A stretch of DNA of 64,000 bases, from assembly GCA_023415495.1 (NCBI GenBank), contig JAEZKK010000011.1:124001-188000 (forward strand), in the 5' to 3' direction. The DNA comes from Bacteroidota bacterium (GTDB lineage: Bacteria > Bacteroidota > Bacteroidia > Bacteroidales > P3). The position numbers and the translations under genes are program-made. The notes under the pieces were generated by a model. The model did no database searches. It worked only from the letters and a program-made list of their open reading frames with translations, and was not told the DNA's origin. Positions 1 through 7,718 of the stretch are shown in pieces. Each line of letters begins with the position of its first letter. The first letter of the stretch is position 1.

Positions 1-618
1 ATTTTCTTCCTGAGATTGTGATGGGTTTTTCAATATCCAAGCCATATCTAAATAGAGTTGCTTTTCAACACTAATATTATTCTTAATGGCTTTCTCCTTA
101 ATGGCTTTATACCAGTTTTCATCCCTTCTTATCATCTCCATCCCGTTTATTATATCCTTTTGCGTAACTTGGGTAGGAGTTTTTTGCCCGAAATACACTT
201 TCTCGTTTCTTGGATTTCCAAGTATTCTAAAAGAATCCTTAATCATCCCATCCTGAGACATTGGCTTAAACTCAATATCTGTATCTTCCCAAGAACCATA
301 GAAGTTTTCATTAGCTAAGGGATTATCCTCTTCAAATTTATACGATTCGTTTTGGTAGTAAATCTTATAGAAATACTCTTTGCCCTCTTGGACATTAACC
401 CTTGCTGAAAAATGAAATAATCCGTCCTTGCTTTGATTAACACTTGGAATAATTATTCCAGAGTGAACAACGCCGTCAAGGTCAATATCCATTTCAATTA
501 AGCTCTTATCTTTGCTTTGAATATTCTCAATAGGATTGAACTCAATAATTATATTATCCTTTTTAGAACACGAAATACAAAAAGGAAGGAAAAGAAGAAT
601 TAGAATTAGCTTTTTCAT
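1..618 (-). CDS. Lipoprotein of unknown function, C-terminus beyond window
   Basis: Reading the minus strand from the ATG at 618 gives an open frame of 206 codons that runs off the left edge without a stop. It starts MKKLILILLFLPFCISCSKK: a lysine-tipped hydrophobic signal and a lipobox ending at the cysteine, so an exported lipoprotein is expected. The mature part is mixed alpha/beta with no motif I recognise; it contains NPRNEKVYFGQKT near residue 140 and a lysine-rich helical stretch after 165. Its ATG lies one base after the stop of the M28 peptidase gene, so it is the last visible gene of the operon starting near 4000. No function is assigned. Confidence 0.8.
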   Translation of the reverse strand, partial: MKKLILILLFLPFCISCSKKDNIIIEFNPIENIQSKDKSLIEMDIDLDGVVHSGIIIPSVNQSKDGLFHFSARVNVQEGKEYFYKIYYQNESYKFEEDNPLANENFYGSWEDTDIEFKPMSQDGMIKDSFRILGNPRNEKVYFGQKTPTQVTQKDIINGMEMIRRDENWYKAIKEKAIKNNISVEKQLYLDMAWILKNPSQSQEEN

Positions 619-619
619 A

Positions 620-2152
620 TTAAAATACATATCCAAGTTTTAGAAATTTATCAATAGGTCGTGTAGCCCCCATTGGGCTTTGAATTATATTATAGAAGCC
701 ATATTTAGCCTGATAGCCTATTATATATCTTAGGACTCTAAACTCCAAACTATATTGAAGTCCAAAAGTATTTGGGTTTATAAATTTATTAATGTTTTCA
801 TTGCCAAGATTATATTTACTTCCAATATTATAGGAGTAATAAACCCCAGCACCAAGACTTAATTCAAAGGAATTATTTAAAGTAGCATATCTTGAAATAA
901 GACTAAGGGGCAAGGAAATAGAATGATAGTCTATACTTCCATTTACTCTGTTTGCTCTTTTAAACTCATATGCCAATTCGGGCTTGAGGACGAAGAAATT
1001 ATTTAGACTATAACGATAGAAAAGTCCAATAGCTCCACCATTAGAAGGTTTGGAGGTCATAGTCCCCTCTTTATAATAATGTTCGTTTGTCCCAAAGCCC
1101 AGATTAAATCCAAAATAACTGTTATTATCAGGTCCTTTTCTAAAATAATTCTTCTTCTCCTTTTTAGTTATCCTCTTGCTATTATCAATTTCTAATAATA
1201 GGTCGTAGATATTATCCTTAATTAGAGCGATGCCATAATAATCGATAAATTTTGCATTGTCCCAAGTCTTTCGATTATAATGTTTAATCCCTGTTGTAAA
1301 AAGGATAGATGGTATATCCTCTTTTTCGAATGATATATTGTCAAACTGATAATCATACCCTCCAAAACCTTCCCTATATTCTATTCTATTTCCTCCTATA
1401 TTTTCAATCTTATTAATATCAGGCTCTCTTAAATCATCAATACCATATATATATAGTAGGCTATCCTTATTCAAATGACCAACCATATCCAAATTTATAA
1501 CAAGGCGTATATTCTTCTTCTCAATAATATTACTAAGAGCATTATTAGCAAAATAAATTGAACCGTTCCTTCCTGTTTCGTTAGCATCAAATCCAATAAA
1601 GGCAATACTTCGACAAAGATTAGCTTTGTTTTCCTTTATTTTTCTTGCTAATTCTAACATAAGCCCAACCCCAGAAGCATTATCGTCTGCTCCATTATAA
1701 ACAATAGTATCATTTTCGGGAACTTCCAAACTATTATCAATTATCCTAACCTTCTTTAACCTTCCAGTGCTATCCCAATAATTATAAGTCATATCACCAT
1801 GAGTTTGATAGCCAATATGGTCATAATGTGCTGAAATAATTATCCACTCATTCTTTAATTGAGAATCACTTCCTGGGATTATTCCAATAATATTCTTATA
1901 CCTCGGGTTATTGAAAAGATATTGATTGTGGGTTTCAAGCCCAATTGATTGGAATTCTGATTTAATATATTCAAAAGCCATATTGGAGTATTTGCTTCCT
2001 GAGGGTCTTCCCATTAATTGATTAGAGCTAAGATAGGAGATATGGTTTTCTAATCTTATTATAATATTTGAATCAATCTCTTGAGCTTGAACTGAGCTAA
2101 GAGTTAAGAAAAAAAATAAAATAATCAGTATTAACCTATTTGCCCCAACCAT
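620..2152 (-). CDS. M28-family peptidase domain fused to a C-terminal outer-membrane barrel domain
   Basis: 510 residues. Signal peptide 1-23 (ends VQAQ), M28 zinc peptidase domain about 30-320, then about 165 residues of alternating strands ending in phenylalanine that resemble a small outer-membrane beta-barrel. Zinc-ligand motifs are present: HYDHIG (H109), GADDNASG (D156/D157), E192, NLDMVG (D222) and H291. The usual Glu-Glu pair is Asn-Glu here (FDANETG, N191-E192), so the general-base glutamate appears to be replaced. The domain may therefore bind zinc without efficient hydrolysis, or use another base. Its 5' end overlaps the 3' end of the upstream comM-like gene by 17 bp. The family normally cleaves N-terminal residues of exported peptides. 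The barrel assignment is inferred from pattern only. Confidence 0.8.
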   Translation of the reverse strand: MVGANRLILIILFFFLTLSSVQAQEIDSNIIIRLENHISYLSSNQLMGRPSGSKYSNMAFEYIKSEFQSIGLETHNQYLFNNPRYKNIIGIIPGSDSQLKNEWIIISAHYDHIGYQTHGDMTYNYWDSTGRLKKVRIIDNSLEVPENDTIVYNGADDNASGVGLMLELARKIKENKANLCRSIAFIGFDANETGRNGSIYFANNALSNIIEKKNIRLVINLDMVGHLNKDSLLYIYGIDDLREPDINKIENIGGNRIEYREGFGGYDYQFDNISFEKEDIPSILFTTGIKHYNRKTWDNAKFIDYYGIALIKDNIYDLLLEIDNSKRITKKEKKNYFRKGPDNNSYFGFNLGFGTNEHYYKEGTMTSKPSNGGAIGLFYRYSLNNFFVLKPELAYEFKRANRVNGSIDYHSISLPLSLISRYATLNNSFELSLGAGVYYSYNIGSKYNLGNENINKFINPNTFGLQYSLEFRVLRYIIGYQAKYGFYNIIQSPMGATRPIDKFLKLGYVF

Positions 2153-3674
2153 CCCTATCCAAGCTTCTATAATTAATTGCTTCTGCTAAATGGTGGTTTT
2201 CTATCTCTGGGCTATTATCCAAATCGGCAATTGTTCTCGATACTTTTAGTATTCTATCATAGGCTCTTGCACTAAGCCCCAACATATCCATTGCATTTTT
2301 CAATAGGGTAACTCCCTGAGGAGAGAGTTTACAATACTCCTTAATCATCTTTGGGGTCATTTGAGCATTACAGTGAATTGCCTCATTATCTCTATATCTT
2401 TCCTCTTGAATCTTCCTTGCCAATATAACTCTTTCTCTTACCAACCTGCTTTCTTCTCCATCTCTTGCTGAGGAAAGCTCTTTGAAAGGAACTGGGACAA
2501 CCTCTATCTGAATATCTATCCTATCTAAAAGAGGACCTGATATCTTATTCATATACTTATTTACTACTCCCTTACCACAAGTACATGGAGTGCTTGGATG
2601 ATTATAATAACCACAAGGACAAGGATTCATTGCAGCTACAAGCATAAAGCTCGAAGGATATTCTACGCTTTGTTTTGTTCTTGATATATTAATTACTCTG
2701 TCTTCCATAGGTTGTCGTAAAACCTCTAATACACTTCTTTTAAACTCTGGTAATTCATCTAAGAATAACACTCCATTATGAGCAAGAGATATTTCTCCAG
2801 GTTGAGGCCATGCACCTCCTCCAACCAAGGCTGTATCGGAAATAGTATGGTGAGGGCTTCTAAAAGGGCGAACAGATACAAGTGCTTGATTTCTACTTAG
2901 GCGTCCTGAAACAGAATGTAGTTTTGTAGTTTCAAGGCTTTCATCTAAGGTTAGAGGAGGAAGTATTGAAGGAAGTCTTTTTGCTAACATTGTTTTACCA
3001 CTCCCTGGAGGACCAATTAAAATCACATTATGAGAACCAGCTGCTGCAATCTCCATTGCTCTTTTAATATTTTCCTGACCCTTTACATCAGAGAAATCAT
3101 ACTCATATTTATCCAAGCCCTTAGCAAACTCCTCCTGAGTATCTATCTCAACCCTTTGAAGTTCTCCGTTTCCTGATGCAAAATTTATTACCTCCAATAT
3201 ATTCTCAGCTCCATATACTTCAAGCCCCTGAACAATTGCAGCTTCCTCTGCATTGCTCTTTGGAAGAATAAATCCTTTAAACCCTTGTTTCTTTGCCTCC
3301 AATGCTATTGGCAATACTCCTTTAATAGGCTGAAGGCTTCCATCCAAAGACAATTCTCCCATAATTATAAATTCAGAAAGCTTATCTGCAATAATCTGTT
3401 CACTTGAAGCAAGTATTCCCATTGCTATTGTCAAATCGTATGCAGACCCCTCCTTGCGAATATCGGCTGGAGCCATATTTATTATTATCTTTTTCCCTGG
3501 GATTCTATAACCATAACAGCTAAGAGCTGAGGATATTCTTTGTTGAGATTCCTTAACTGCATTATCGGGCAAGCCTACAAGAAAGAAGTTTACTCCCTGC
3601 TCGCAACAGACCTCAACAGTAACAGTTATTGCATTTATCCCATTGATGGCACTACCATAAGTTTTGAATAGCAT
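2136..3674 (-). CDS. comM: YifB/ComM-family Mg-chelatase-like AAA+ ATPase
   Basis: 512 residues, full length for the family. The N-terminal half (1-165) is the Lon-protease-like ChlI domain. The AAA+ core has Walker A GPPGSGKT at 221-228 and Walker B-like LFLDELPEF. Zinc-type cysteines follow in MNPCPCGYYNHPSTPCTCG, and the C-terminal Mg-chelatase domain holds the LSARAYDRILKVSRTIADL signature. Proteobacterial ComM is a hexameric helicase for branch migration during natural transformation; that role is family knowledge and has not been shown for Bacteroidota. It lies 2 bp after the DUF4296 lipoprotein gene and overlaps the peptidase gene that follows. Confidence 0.95.
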   Translation of the reverse strand: MLFKTYGSAINGINAITVTVEVCCEQGVNFFLVGLPDNAVKESQQRISSALSCYGYRIPGKKIIINMAPADIRKEGSAYDLTIAMGILASSEQIIADKLSEFIIMGELSLDGSLQPIKGVLPIALEAKKQGFKGFILPKSNAEEAAIVQGLEVYGAENILEVINFASGNGELQRVEIDTQEEFAKGLDKYEYDFSDVKGQENIKRAMEIAAAGSHNVILIGPPGSGKTMLAKRLPSILPPLTLDESLETTKLHSVSGRLSRNQALVSVRPFRSPHHTISDTALVGGGAWPQPGEISLAHNGVLFLDELPEFKRSVLEVLRQPMEDRVINISRTKQSVEYPSSFMLVAAMNPCPCGYYNHPSTPCTCGKGVVNKYMNKISGPLLDRIDIQIEVVPVPFKELSSARDGEESRLVRERVILARKIQEERYRDNEAIHCNAQMTPKMIKEYCKLSPQGVTLLKNAMDMLGLSARAYDRILKVSRTIADLDNSPEIENHHLAEAINYRSLDRDGWGK

Positions 3675-3676
3675 AA

Positions 3677-4000
3677 TTATTCTGTTTTTTTAATCACCAT
3701 ATCTAATAATAAAGAAAGAGAATCAATATCCTTTGAATAGTATTCAATACTTTTATTATAGATAGAGGATGAAATTTTATACTTATCGAAGATTTCTTCT
3801 TCGCAGGCCTTTTTGTATTGAGATTTATCTAATTGATTAGTATCCTGCTCTACCAAAGAATATGCAAAATGCAAATCATAGATAATATTTGATAACTCCT
3901 GCATTTGAATAATCTCTTTTTGAGAACTATTATCCTTATTGCATGAGAAAAGAATTAATAGGGATATAAGTAAAAAAAATTGCCTTAAATAATACATCAT
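3677..4000 (-). CDS. DUF4296-type small lipoprotein
   Basis: 107 residues. A hydrophobic N-terminus ends in a lipobox (LILFSC, cysteine about residue 20). The remainder is charged and helical with the pattern LSNIIYDLHFAYSLVEQ, then an acidic-basic helix and YSKDIDSLSLLLDMV, which matches my memory of DUF4296 lipoproteins in Bacteroidota. Function unknown. It is the first gene of the operon with comM and the M28 fusion; a -7 element lies 19 bp upstream. A second in-frame ATG one codon later is an equally plausible start. Confidence 0.75.
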   Translation of the reverse strand: MMYYLRQFFLLISLLILFSCNKDNSSQKEIIQMQELSNIIYDLHFAYSLVEQDTNQLDKSQYKKACEEEIFDKYKISSSIYNKSIEYYSKDIDSLSLLLDMVIKKTE

Positions 4001-4018
4001 ATGAAGTTTTATTTAAGG

Positions 4019-4026
4019 CAAAGATA
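4019..4026 (-). promoter_or_regulatory. Bacteroidota -7 element for the DUF4296-comM operon
   Basis: The minus strand reads TATCTTTG, an exact TAnnTTTG match, just upstream of the ATG at 4000. No convincing -33 TTTG was identified. Confidence 0.55.
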
Positions 4027-4074
4027 GTAATTTTATTAATATCGAGCCCTTTGAGCTAATTATAATTGAAATAA

Positions 4075-4626
4075 TTATTCCTTAAGACGCTCAACCATCC
4101 ATATAAATTCTTCTACCATTGGACTTAATTGTTTGTTTATCTTATTTATATCTACTGGGACTCCATCCTTGTCAAATAATGAATCAATCTCTGTTGCATT
4201 ATATGTGGTTGGGGTTACAATTGCACCCATTCTCATCAATATATTTTCAATTTGGAAATAAGGGGCTACTCCTATATATGGGGAAGCTGTTGCTGTTATT
4301 AATCCAACAACCTTTCTCTTCCATTGTGGATAAAGCAAATCGATTACATTCTTAAGCGATGCCGGGAAGCCTTGATTATAAACTGGAGAAATTATAATTA
4401 TTCCATCAGCCTTATCAAATCTCTCTACATAGTCGAGAACTTCTTTTGATGGGTTTTCCATAAACATTAGTCTTTCATCGAATAATGGGAAATTAAATTC
4501 TTTCAAATCCAAAATATCACATTTAGCCATCTTATTAGACTCCATATATTGTTTTACATAAAGAGCTATTTTATGACTTGCTCTGTTTTTTCTAACGCTT
4601 GATGATATAATCGCTATGTTTTTCAT
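4075..4626 (-). CDS. NADPH-dependent FMN reductase-like flavoprotein
   Basis: 183 residues, flavodoxin fold. An N-terminal phosphate-binding segment (AIISSSVRKNRASHKIA) is followed by the FMN-contact motif SPVYNQGFPASLKNVIDLL and the GLITATASPY strand, the order seen in the FMN_red family. These cytoplasmic enzymes reduce quinones, azo compounds or chromate, or free FMN; the native substrate cannot be read from sequence. It is a single gene on the minus strand, divergent from ychF, with a T-rich stretch directly before the ATG. Confidence 0.88.
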   Translation of the reverse strand: MKNIAIISSSVRKNRASHKIALYVKQYMESNKMAKCDILDLKEFNFPLFDERLMFMENPSKEVLDYVERFDKADGIIIISPVYNQGFPASLKNVIDLLYPQWKRKVVGLITATASPYIGVAPYFQIENILMRMGAIVTPTTYNATEIDSLFDKDGVPVDINKINKQLSPMVEEFIWMVERLKE

Positions 4627-4741
4627 TTTCTTTTTTTTTTATTGTTTTAAGTTTCTATGTGTATTAAACGTTTATTAATCGCTTTTGTTTGAAAGATTTT
4701 ATCTATTGGCTTATTGACAAGGTTAATTGGATATTAATTAG

Positions 4742-4749
4742 TATTTTTG
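4742..4749 (+). promoter_or_regulatory. -7 element for ychF
   Basis: TATTTTTG matches TAnnTTTG exactly and lies about 33 bp before the ychF ATG at 4782. Confidence 0.6.
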
Positions 4750-4781
4750 CAGGCTCAAATTAAAAAATAAAATAATAGTTT

Positions 4782-5885
4782 ATGGCTCTGAAATGTGGTA
4801 TTGTAGGACTACCTAATGTTGGGAAAAGCACCTTATTTAATTCTTTATCAAATGCGAAAGCTCAATCAGCAAATTTTCCTTTTTGCACAATTGAACCTAA
4901 TTTAGGTGTTATTACTGTTCCTGATGAGAGGCTAAATGCTTTAGCAGATATTGTAAAACCAAATAGGATTGTTCCTACAACTGTGGAGATTGTAGATATT
5001 GCCGGGTTGGTAAAAGGAGCAAGCAAGGGCGAAGGATTGGGAAATAAATTCCTTGCCAATATTAGAGAATGTGATGCTATATTGCATGTGCTTAGGTGTT
5101 TTGATGATGATAATATTGTTCATGTTGACGGGAATGTAAACCCAATAAGAGATAAGGAAATCATTGATATGGAACTCCAGATTAAGGATTTGGAGACAAT
5201 AGAAAACAGGATTCAAAAGGTTAGCAAGCAGGCAAAGGTTCAAGGAGATAGAGAGGCTAAAATTCTTTTAGATGTAATGTTAAGAATTAAAGAGACTCTT
5301 GAGCAGGGGAAGAATGCAAGAGAGGTAAGTTTTGAGTCGAAGGACGAGATAAGTGCTATGGAAGATTTGTTTCTTTTAACTTCAAAGCCTGTATTGTATA
5401 TTTGCAATGTTGATGAGGCTTCTGCTAAAGAAGGGAATAAATACACCAAGGAGGTTGAAGAGATTGCAAAAAGGGAAGAAGCTGGGATATTGATTATCTC
5501 TGCAAAGATCGAAAGCGAGATTGCAGAGTTTGAATCTTATGAGGAAAAGACAATGTTCTTGGAGGAATTAGGGCTTGAACAAAGTGGGGTAAACAGATTG
5601 ATTAAAGAAGCTTATAGACTATTAAATCTTGAAACATATTTCACTGCAGGAGTACAAGAGGTTAGAGCTTGGACATACGAAAAAGGATGGAAGGCTCCTC
5701 AATGTGCTGGTGTTATTCATACAGATTTTGAAAAAGGATTTATCCGTGCAGAAGTAATAAAATACGATGATTTCATTAGCTTAGGTTCAGAGTCAGCATG
5801 TAAGGAAGCTGGGAAAATGAACGTTGAAGGAAAGGAATACATAGTAAAAGACGGAGATATAATGCATTTCCGATTTAATGTGTAA
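4782..5885 (+). CDS. ychF: Redox-regulated ATPase YchF (Obg family)
   Basis: 367 residues, full length. G1 is GLPNVGKST near residue 9, then the DIAGLVKGASKGEGLGNKFL G3 region, NVDEAS at the G4 position (consistent with the relaxed, ATP-preferring specificity of YchF), a helical insertion at about 120-200, and a C-terminal TGS domain ending in the GDIMHFRFNV signature. YchF associates with ribosomes and participates in stress and translation control. Monocistronic: its own -7 element lies upstream and a strong bidirectional terminator follows. Confidence 0.97.
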   Translation: MALKCGIVGLPNVGKSTLFNSLSNAKAQSANFPFCTIEPNLGVITVPDERLNALADIVKPNRIVPTTVEIVDIAGLVKGASKGEGLGNKFLANIRECDAILHVLRCFDDDNIVHVDGNVNPIRDKEIIDMELQIKDLETIENRIQKVSKQAKVQGDREAKILLDVMLRIKETLEQGKNAREVSFESKDEISAMEDLFLLTSKPVLYICNVDEASAKEGNKYTKEVEEIAKREEAGILIISAKIESEIAEFESYEEKTMFLEELGLEQSGVNRLIKEAYRLLNLETYFTAGVQEVRAWTYEKGWKAPQCAGVIHTDFEKGFIRAEVIKYDDFISLGSESACKEAGKMNVEGKEYIVKDGDIMHFRFNV

Positions 5886-5908
5886 AAATAATAGATACAC
5901 ATTATTAG

Positions 5909-5946
5909 AAAAGCCTAAGAACGAGTGATATTGTTCTTAGGCTTTT
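5909..5946. terminator. Bidirectional terminator between ychF and the peroxiredoxin gene
   Basis: A 14-bp perfect stem (AAAAGCCTAAGAAC, 5909-5922; complement 5933-5946) with a 10-base loop. The left arm starts with A's and the right arm runs into T's, so it can end transcripts from both converging genes. Confidence 0.9.
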
Positions 5947-5969
5947 TTAGTTATTGAATTTATAGTTTA

Positions 5970-6674
5970 TTATTTCCCTAATTTCGATTCAACTTCTTCT
6001 TTAGAAAGTTTCTTTGTGCAGAAGAACCAGTCATAGCATGTCATCTCTCCCGATTTGTCTTCCATCCTATTCTTAGCAACACCACAAGAGCCTGCTGTTG
6101 GAACAATTACATCATCTCCCGGCTGCCAATCCGCTGGAAGTGCAACTGAGAAATTATCAGCTGTTTGAAGTGCTATTAAAGCTCTCTTAATTTCTTGGAA
6201 ATTCCTTCCTAATGCAAGTGGATAATAGATAATCGTCCTAATAATTCCCTTAGGGTCGATAATAAATACCGCACGAACTGCTTGAGTTTTGCTTTCTCCT
6301 GGTTGAACCATTCCATAAGCACTTGCAACATTCATTGTAATATCTTCAATTAATGGGAATTTGATTTCTATATCCTTCATCCCCTTGTATTCTATCTTTT
6401 CTTTAATAGTTCTTAGCCATGCAATATGACTATATAGACCATCAATAGAAAGACCTACTAATTGAGTGTTTAAATCTTCAAACTCTTGTGCCATTGATCC
6501 AAATGTCATAAACTCCGAGGTGCAAACTGGAGTAAAGTCAGCAGGGTGAGAGAATAGAATTATCCATTTCCCCTTATAATCTTCTGGGAAATTAATATTT
6601 CCTTGGGTTGTTACTGCTTCAAATGAAGGTGCTTTGTCGCCAATTCTTGGCATAGGTTTAATTTCGTTTTCCAT
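5970..6674 (-). CDS. Peroxiredoxin, Prx6-type
   Basis: 234 residues. Reduces H2O2 and organic peroxides in the cytoplasm. The peroxidatic cysteine is C51 in HPADFTPVCTSE. The long C-terminal arm carries three further cysteines (C197, C213, C219) in GSCGVAKNR and CYDWFFC, the arrangement of the extended Prx6-like enzymes known from archaea and anaerobes. Those enzymes resolve the sulfenate through C-terminal cysteines. The gene is divergent from oxyR with facing -7 elements in the 117-bp gap, so peroxide induction through OxyR is likely. The reductant partner is not in the window. Confidence 0.95.
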   Translation of the reverse strand: MENEIKPMPRIGDKAPSFEAVTTQGNINFPEDYKGKWIILFSHPADFTPVCTSEFMTFGSMAQEFEDLNTQLVGLSIDGLYSHIAWLRTIKEKIEYKGMKDIEIKFPLIEDITMNVASAYGMVQPGESKTQAVRAVFIIDPKGIIRTIIYYPLALGRNFQEIKRALIALQTADNFSVALPADWQPGDDVIVPTAGSCGVAKNRMEDKSGEMTCYDWFFCTKKLSKEEVESKLGK

Positions 6675-6713
6675 GTTTTTTTCTTTTTATATTGATTTGT
6701 AAATTATTTACTG

Positions 6714-6721
6714 CAAAATTA
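6714..6721 (-). promoter_or_regulatory. -7 element for the peroxiredoxin gene
   Basis: Minus-strand TAATTTTG, an exact TAnnTTTG match, 40 bp upstream of the start at 6674. It lies within the shared oxyR-prx regulatory gap. Confidence 0.6.
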
Positions 6722-6755
6722 TTCCTTAATATAGTTCTAACCAACAAATAATTTC

Positions 6756-6763
6756 TATCTTTG
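6756..6763 (+). promoter_or_regulatory. -7 element for oxyR
   Basis: TATCTTTG, an exact match to TAnnTTTG, 28 bp before the oxyR ATG. Confidence 0.6.
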
Positions 6764-6791
6764 TATTCAAATAATCTATAATTCAACCATT

Positions 6792-7718
6792 ATGACATTA
6801 CAACAATTACAATACCTAATTAGTTTAGATAATAATAAACATTTCTTGAATGCAGCAGAAGAATGTGGGGTTACTCAACCAACATTAAGTGCTATGATTC
6901 AAAAGCTTGAAGATGAATTGGACGTAAAAATTTTCGACAGATCACATCAGCCAATTCGTACTACAGAAATAGGAAAAGAGATAATCGCTCAAGCCAAGGT
7001 TATTCTAATGCATTCGGAACATCTAAAAGAAATTATTAAAAACAAGAGGGAAACTCTCGAAGGAAGACTAAATCTTGCTATAATTCCTACAATTGCTCCT
7101 TATCTTTTACCTAAATTCCTTATAGAGTTTAGAAAATCATATCCAAAAGTAGAGCTTAGCGTTCAAGAGATGAAAACATCGGATATTATATATAATCTTA
7201 ACCAAGCAAGGATTGATGTTGGTATTCTTGCTACTCCATTAGACAGAAATGAATTATTGGAAATCCCGATGTATTATGAGAAATTCCTTGCATATATTTC
7301 TCCCAAGGAAGAGATTTACAAAAAAGAAACGCTTTCAGCCAATAATATACCTTTGGATAATCTATGGATATTGCAAGAAGGACATTGTCTTAGAGACCAA
7401 ATCTTTAATTTCTGTACTACTAAAAGAGATTCAAGAGCGGTTTATGAGGCAGGGAGTATAGATACATTGGTTAAGATAATTGATGAAAATGGAGGATATA
7501 CTGTAATACCAGAACTCCACCAACAATTCTTAAACGATACTCAGAAAAAGAATATTAGACAAATTGAAAATCCACAAGGAGTAAGAGAAGTCTCTGTTGT
7601 AATAAAAAATGATTTTATTCGAGAAAGACTTCTAAACGCCGTTGTGGATACAATCAAATTAATAATCCCTGAGGATATGATTGACCAAAGACTTAAGAAA
7701 TTTGCTGTTCGTTTATAG
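6792..7718 (+). CDS. oxyR: OxyR-type LysR-family peroxide sensor
   Basis: 308 residues. N-terminal winged HTH (1-60, with AAEECGVTQPTLSAMIQKLE) and LysR effector domain (about 90-295). The redox motif GHCLRDQIFNFC places cysteines at 199 and 208, the same positions as the peroxide-sensing pair of E. coli OxyR. H2O2 forms the C199-C208 disulfide and switches the regulator to activation. It is divergent from the peroxiredoxin gene, its probable target, and its 3' end overlaps the 3' end of the TonB receptor gene by 6 bp on the other strand. Confidence 0.95.
   Translation: MTLQQLQYLISLDNNKHFLNAAEECGVTQPTLSAMIQKLEDELDVKIFDRSHQPIRTTEIGKEIIAQAKVILMHSEHLKEIIKNKRETLEGRLNLAIIPTIAPYLLPKFLIEFRKSYPKVELSVQEMKTSDIIYNLNQARIDVGILATPLDRNELLEIPMYYEKFLAYISPKEEIYKKETLSANNIPLDNLWILQEGHCLRDQIFNFCTTKRDSRAVYEAGSIDTLVKIIDENGGYTVIPELHQQFLNDTQKKNIRQIENPQGVREVSVVIKNDFIRERLLNAVVDTIKLIIPEDMIDQRLKKFAVRL

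Noticed and set aside
58..318. Plus-strand 86-codon frame at the left edge
   Set aside because: It is the complement of the truncated lipoprotein gene, which has a proper signal peptide and lipobox.
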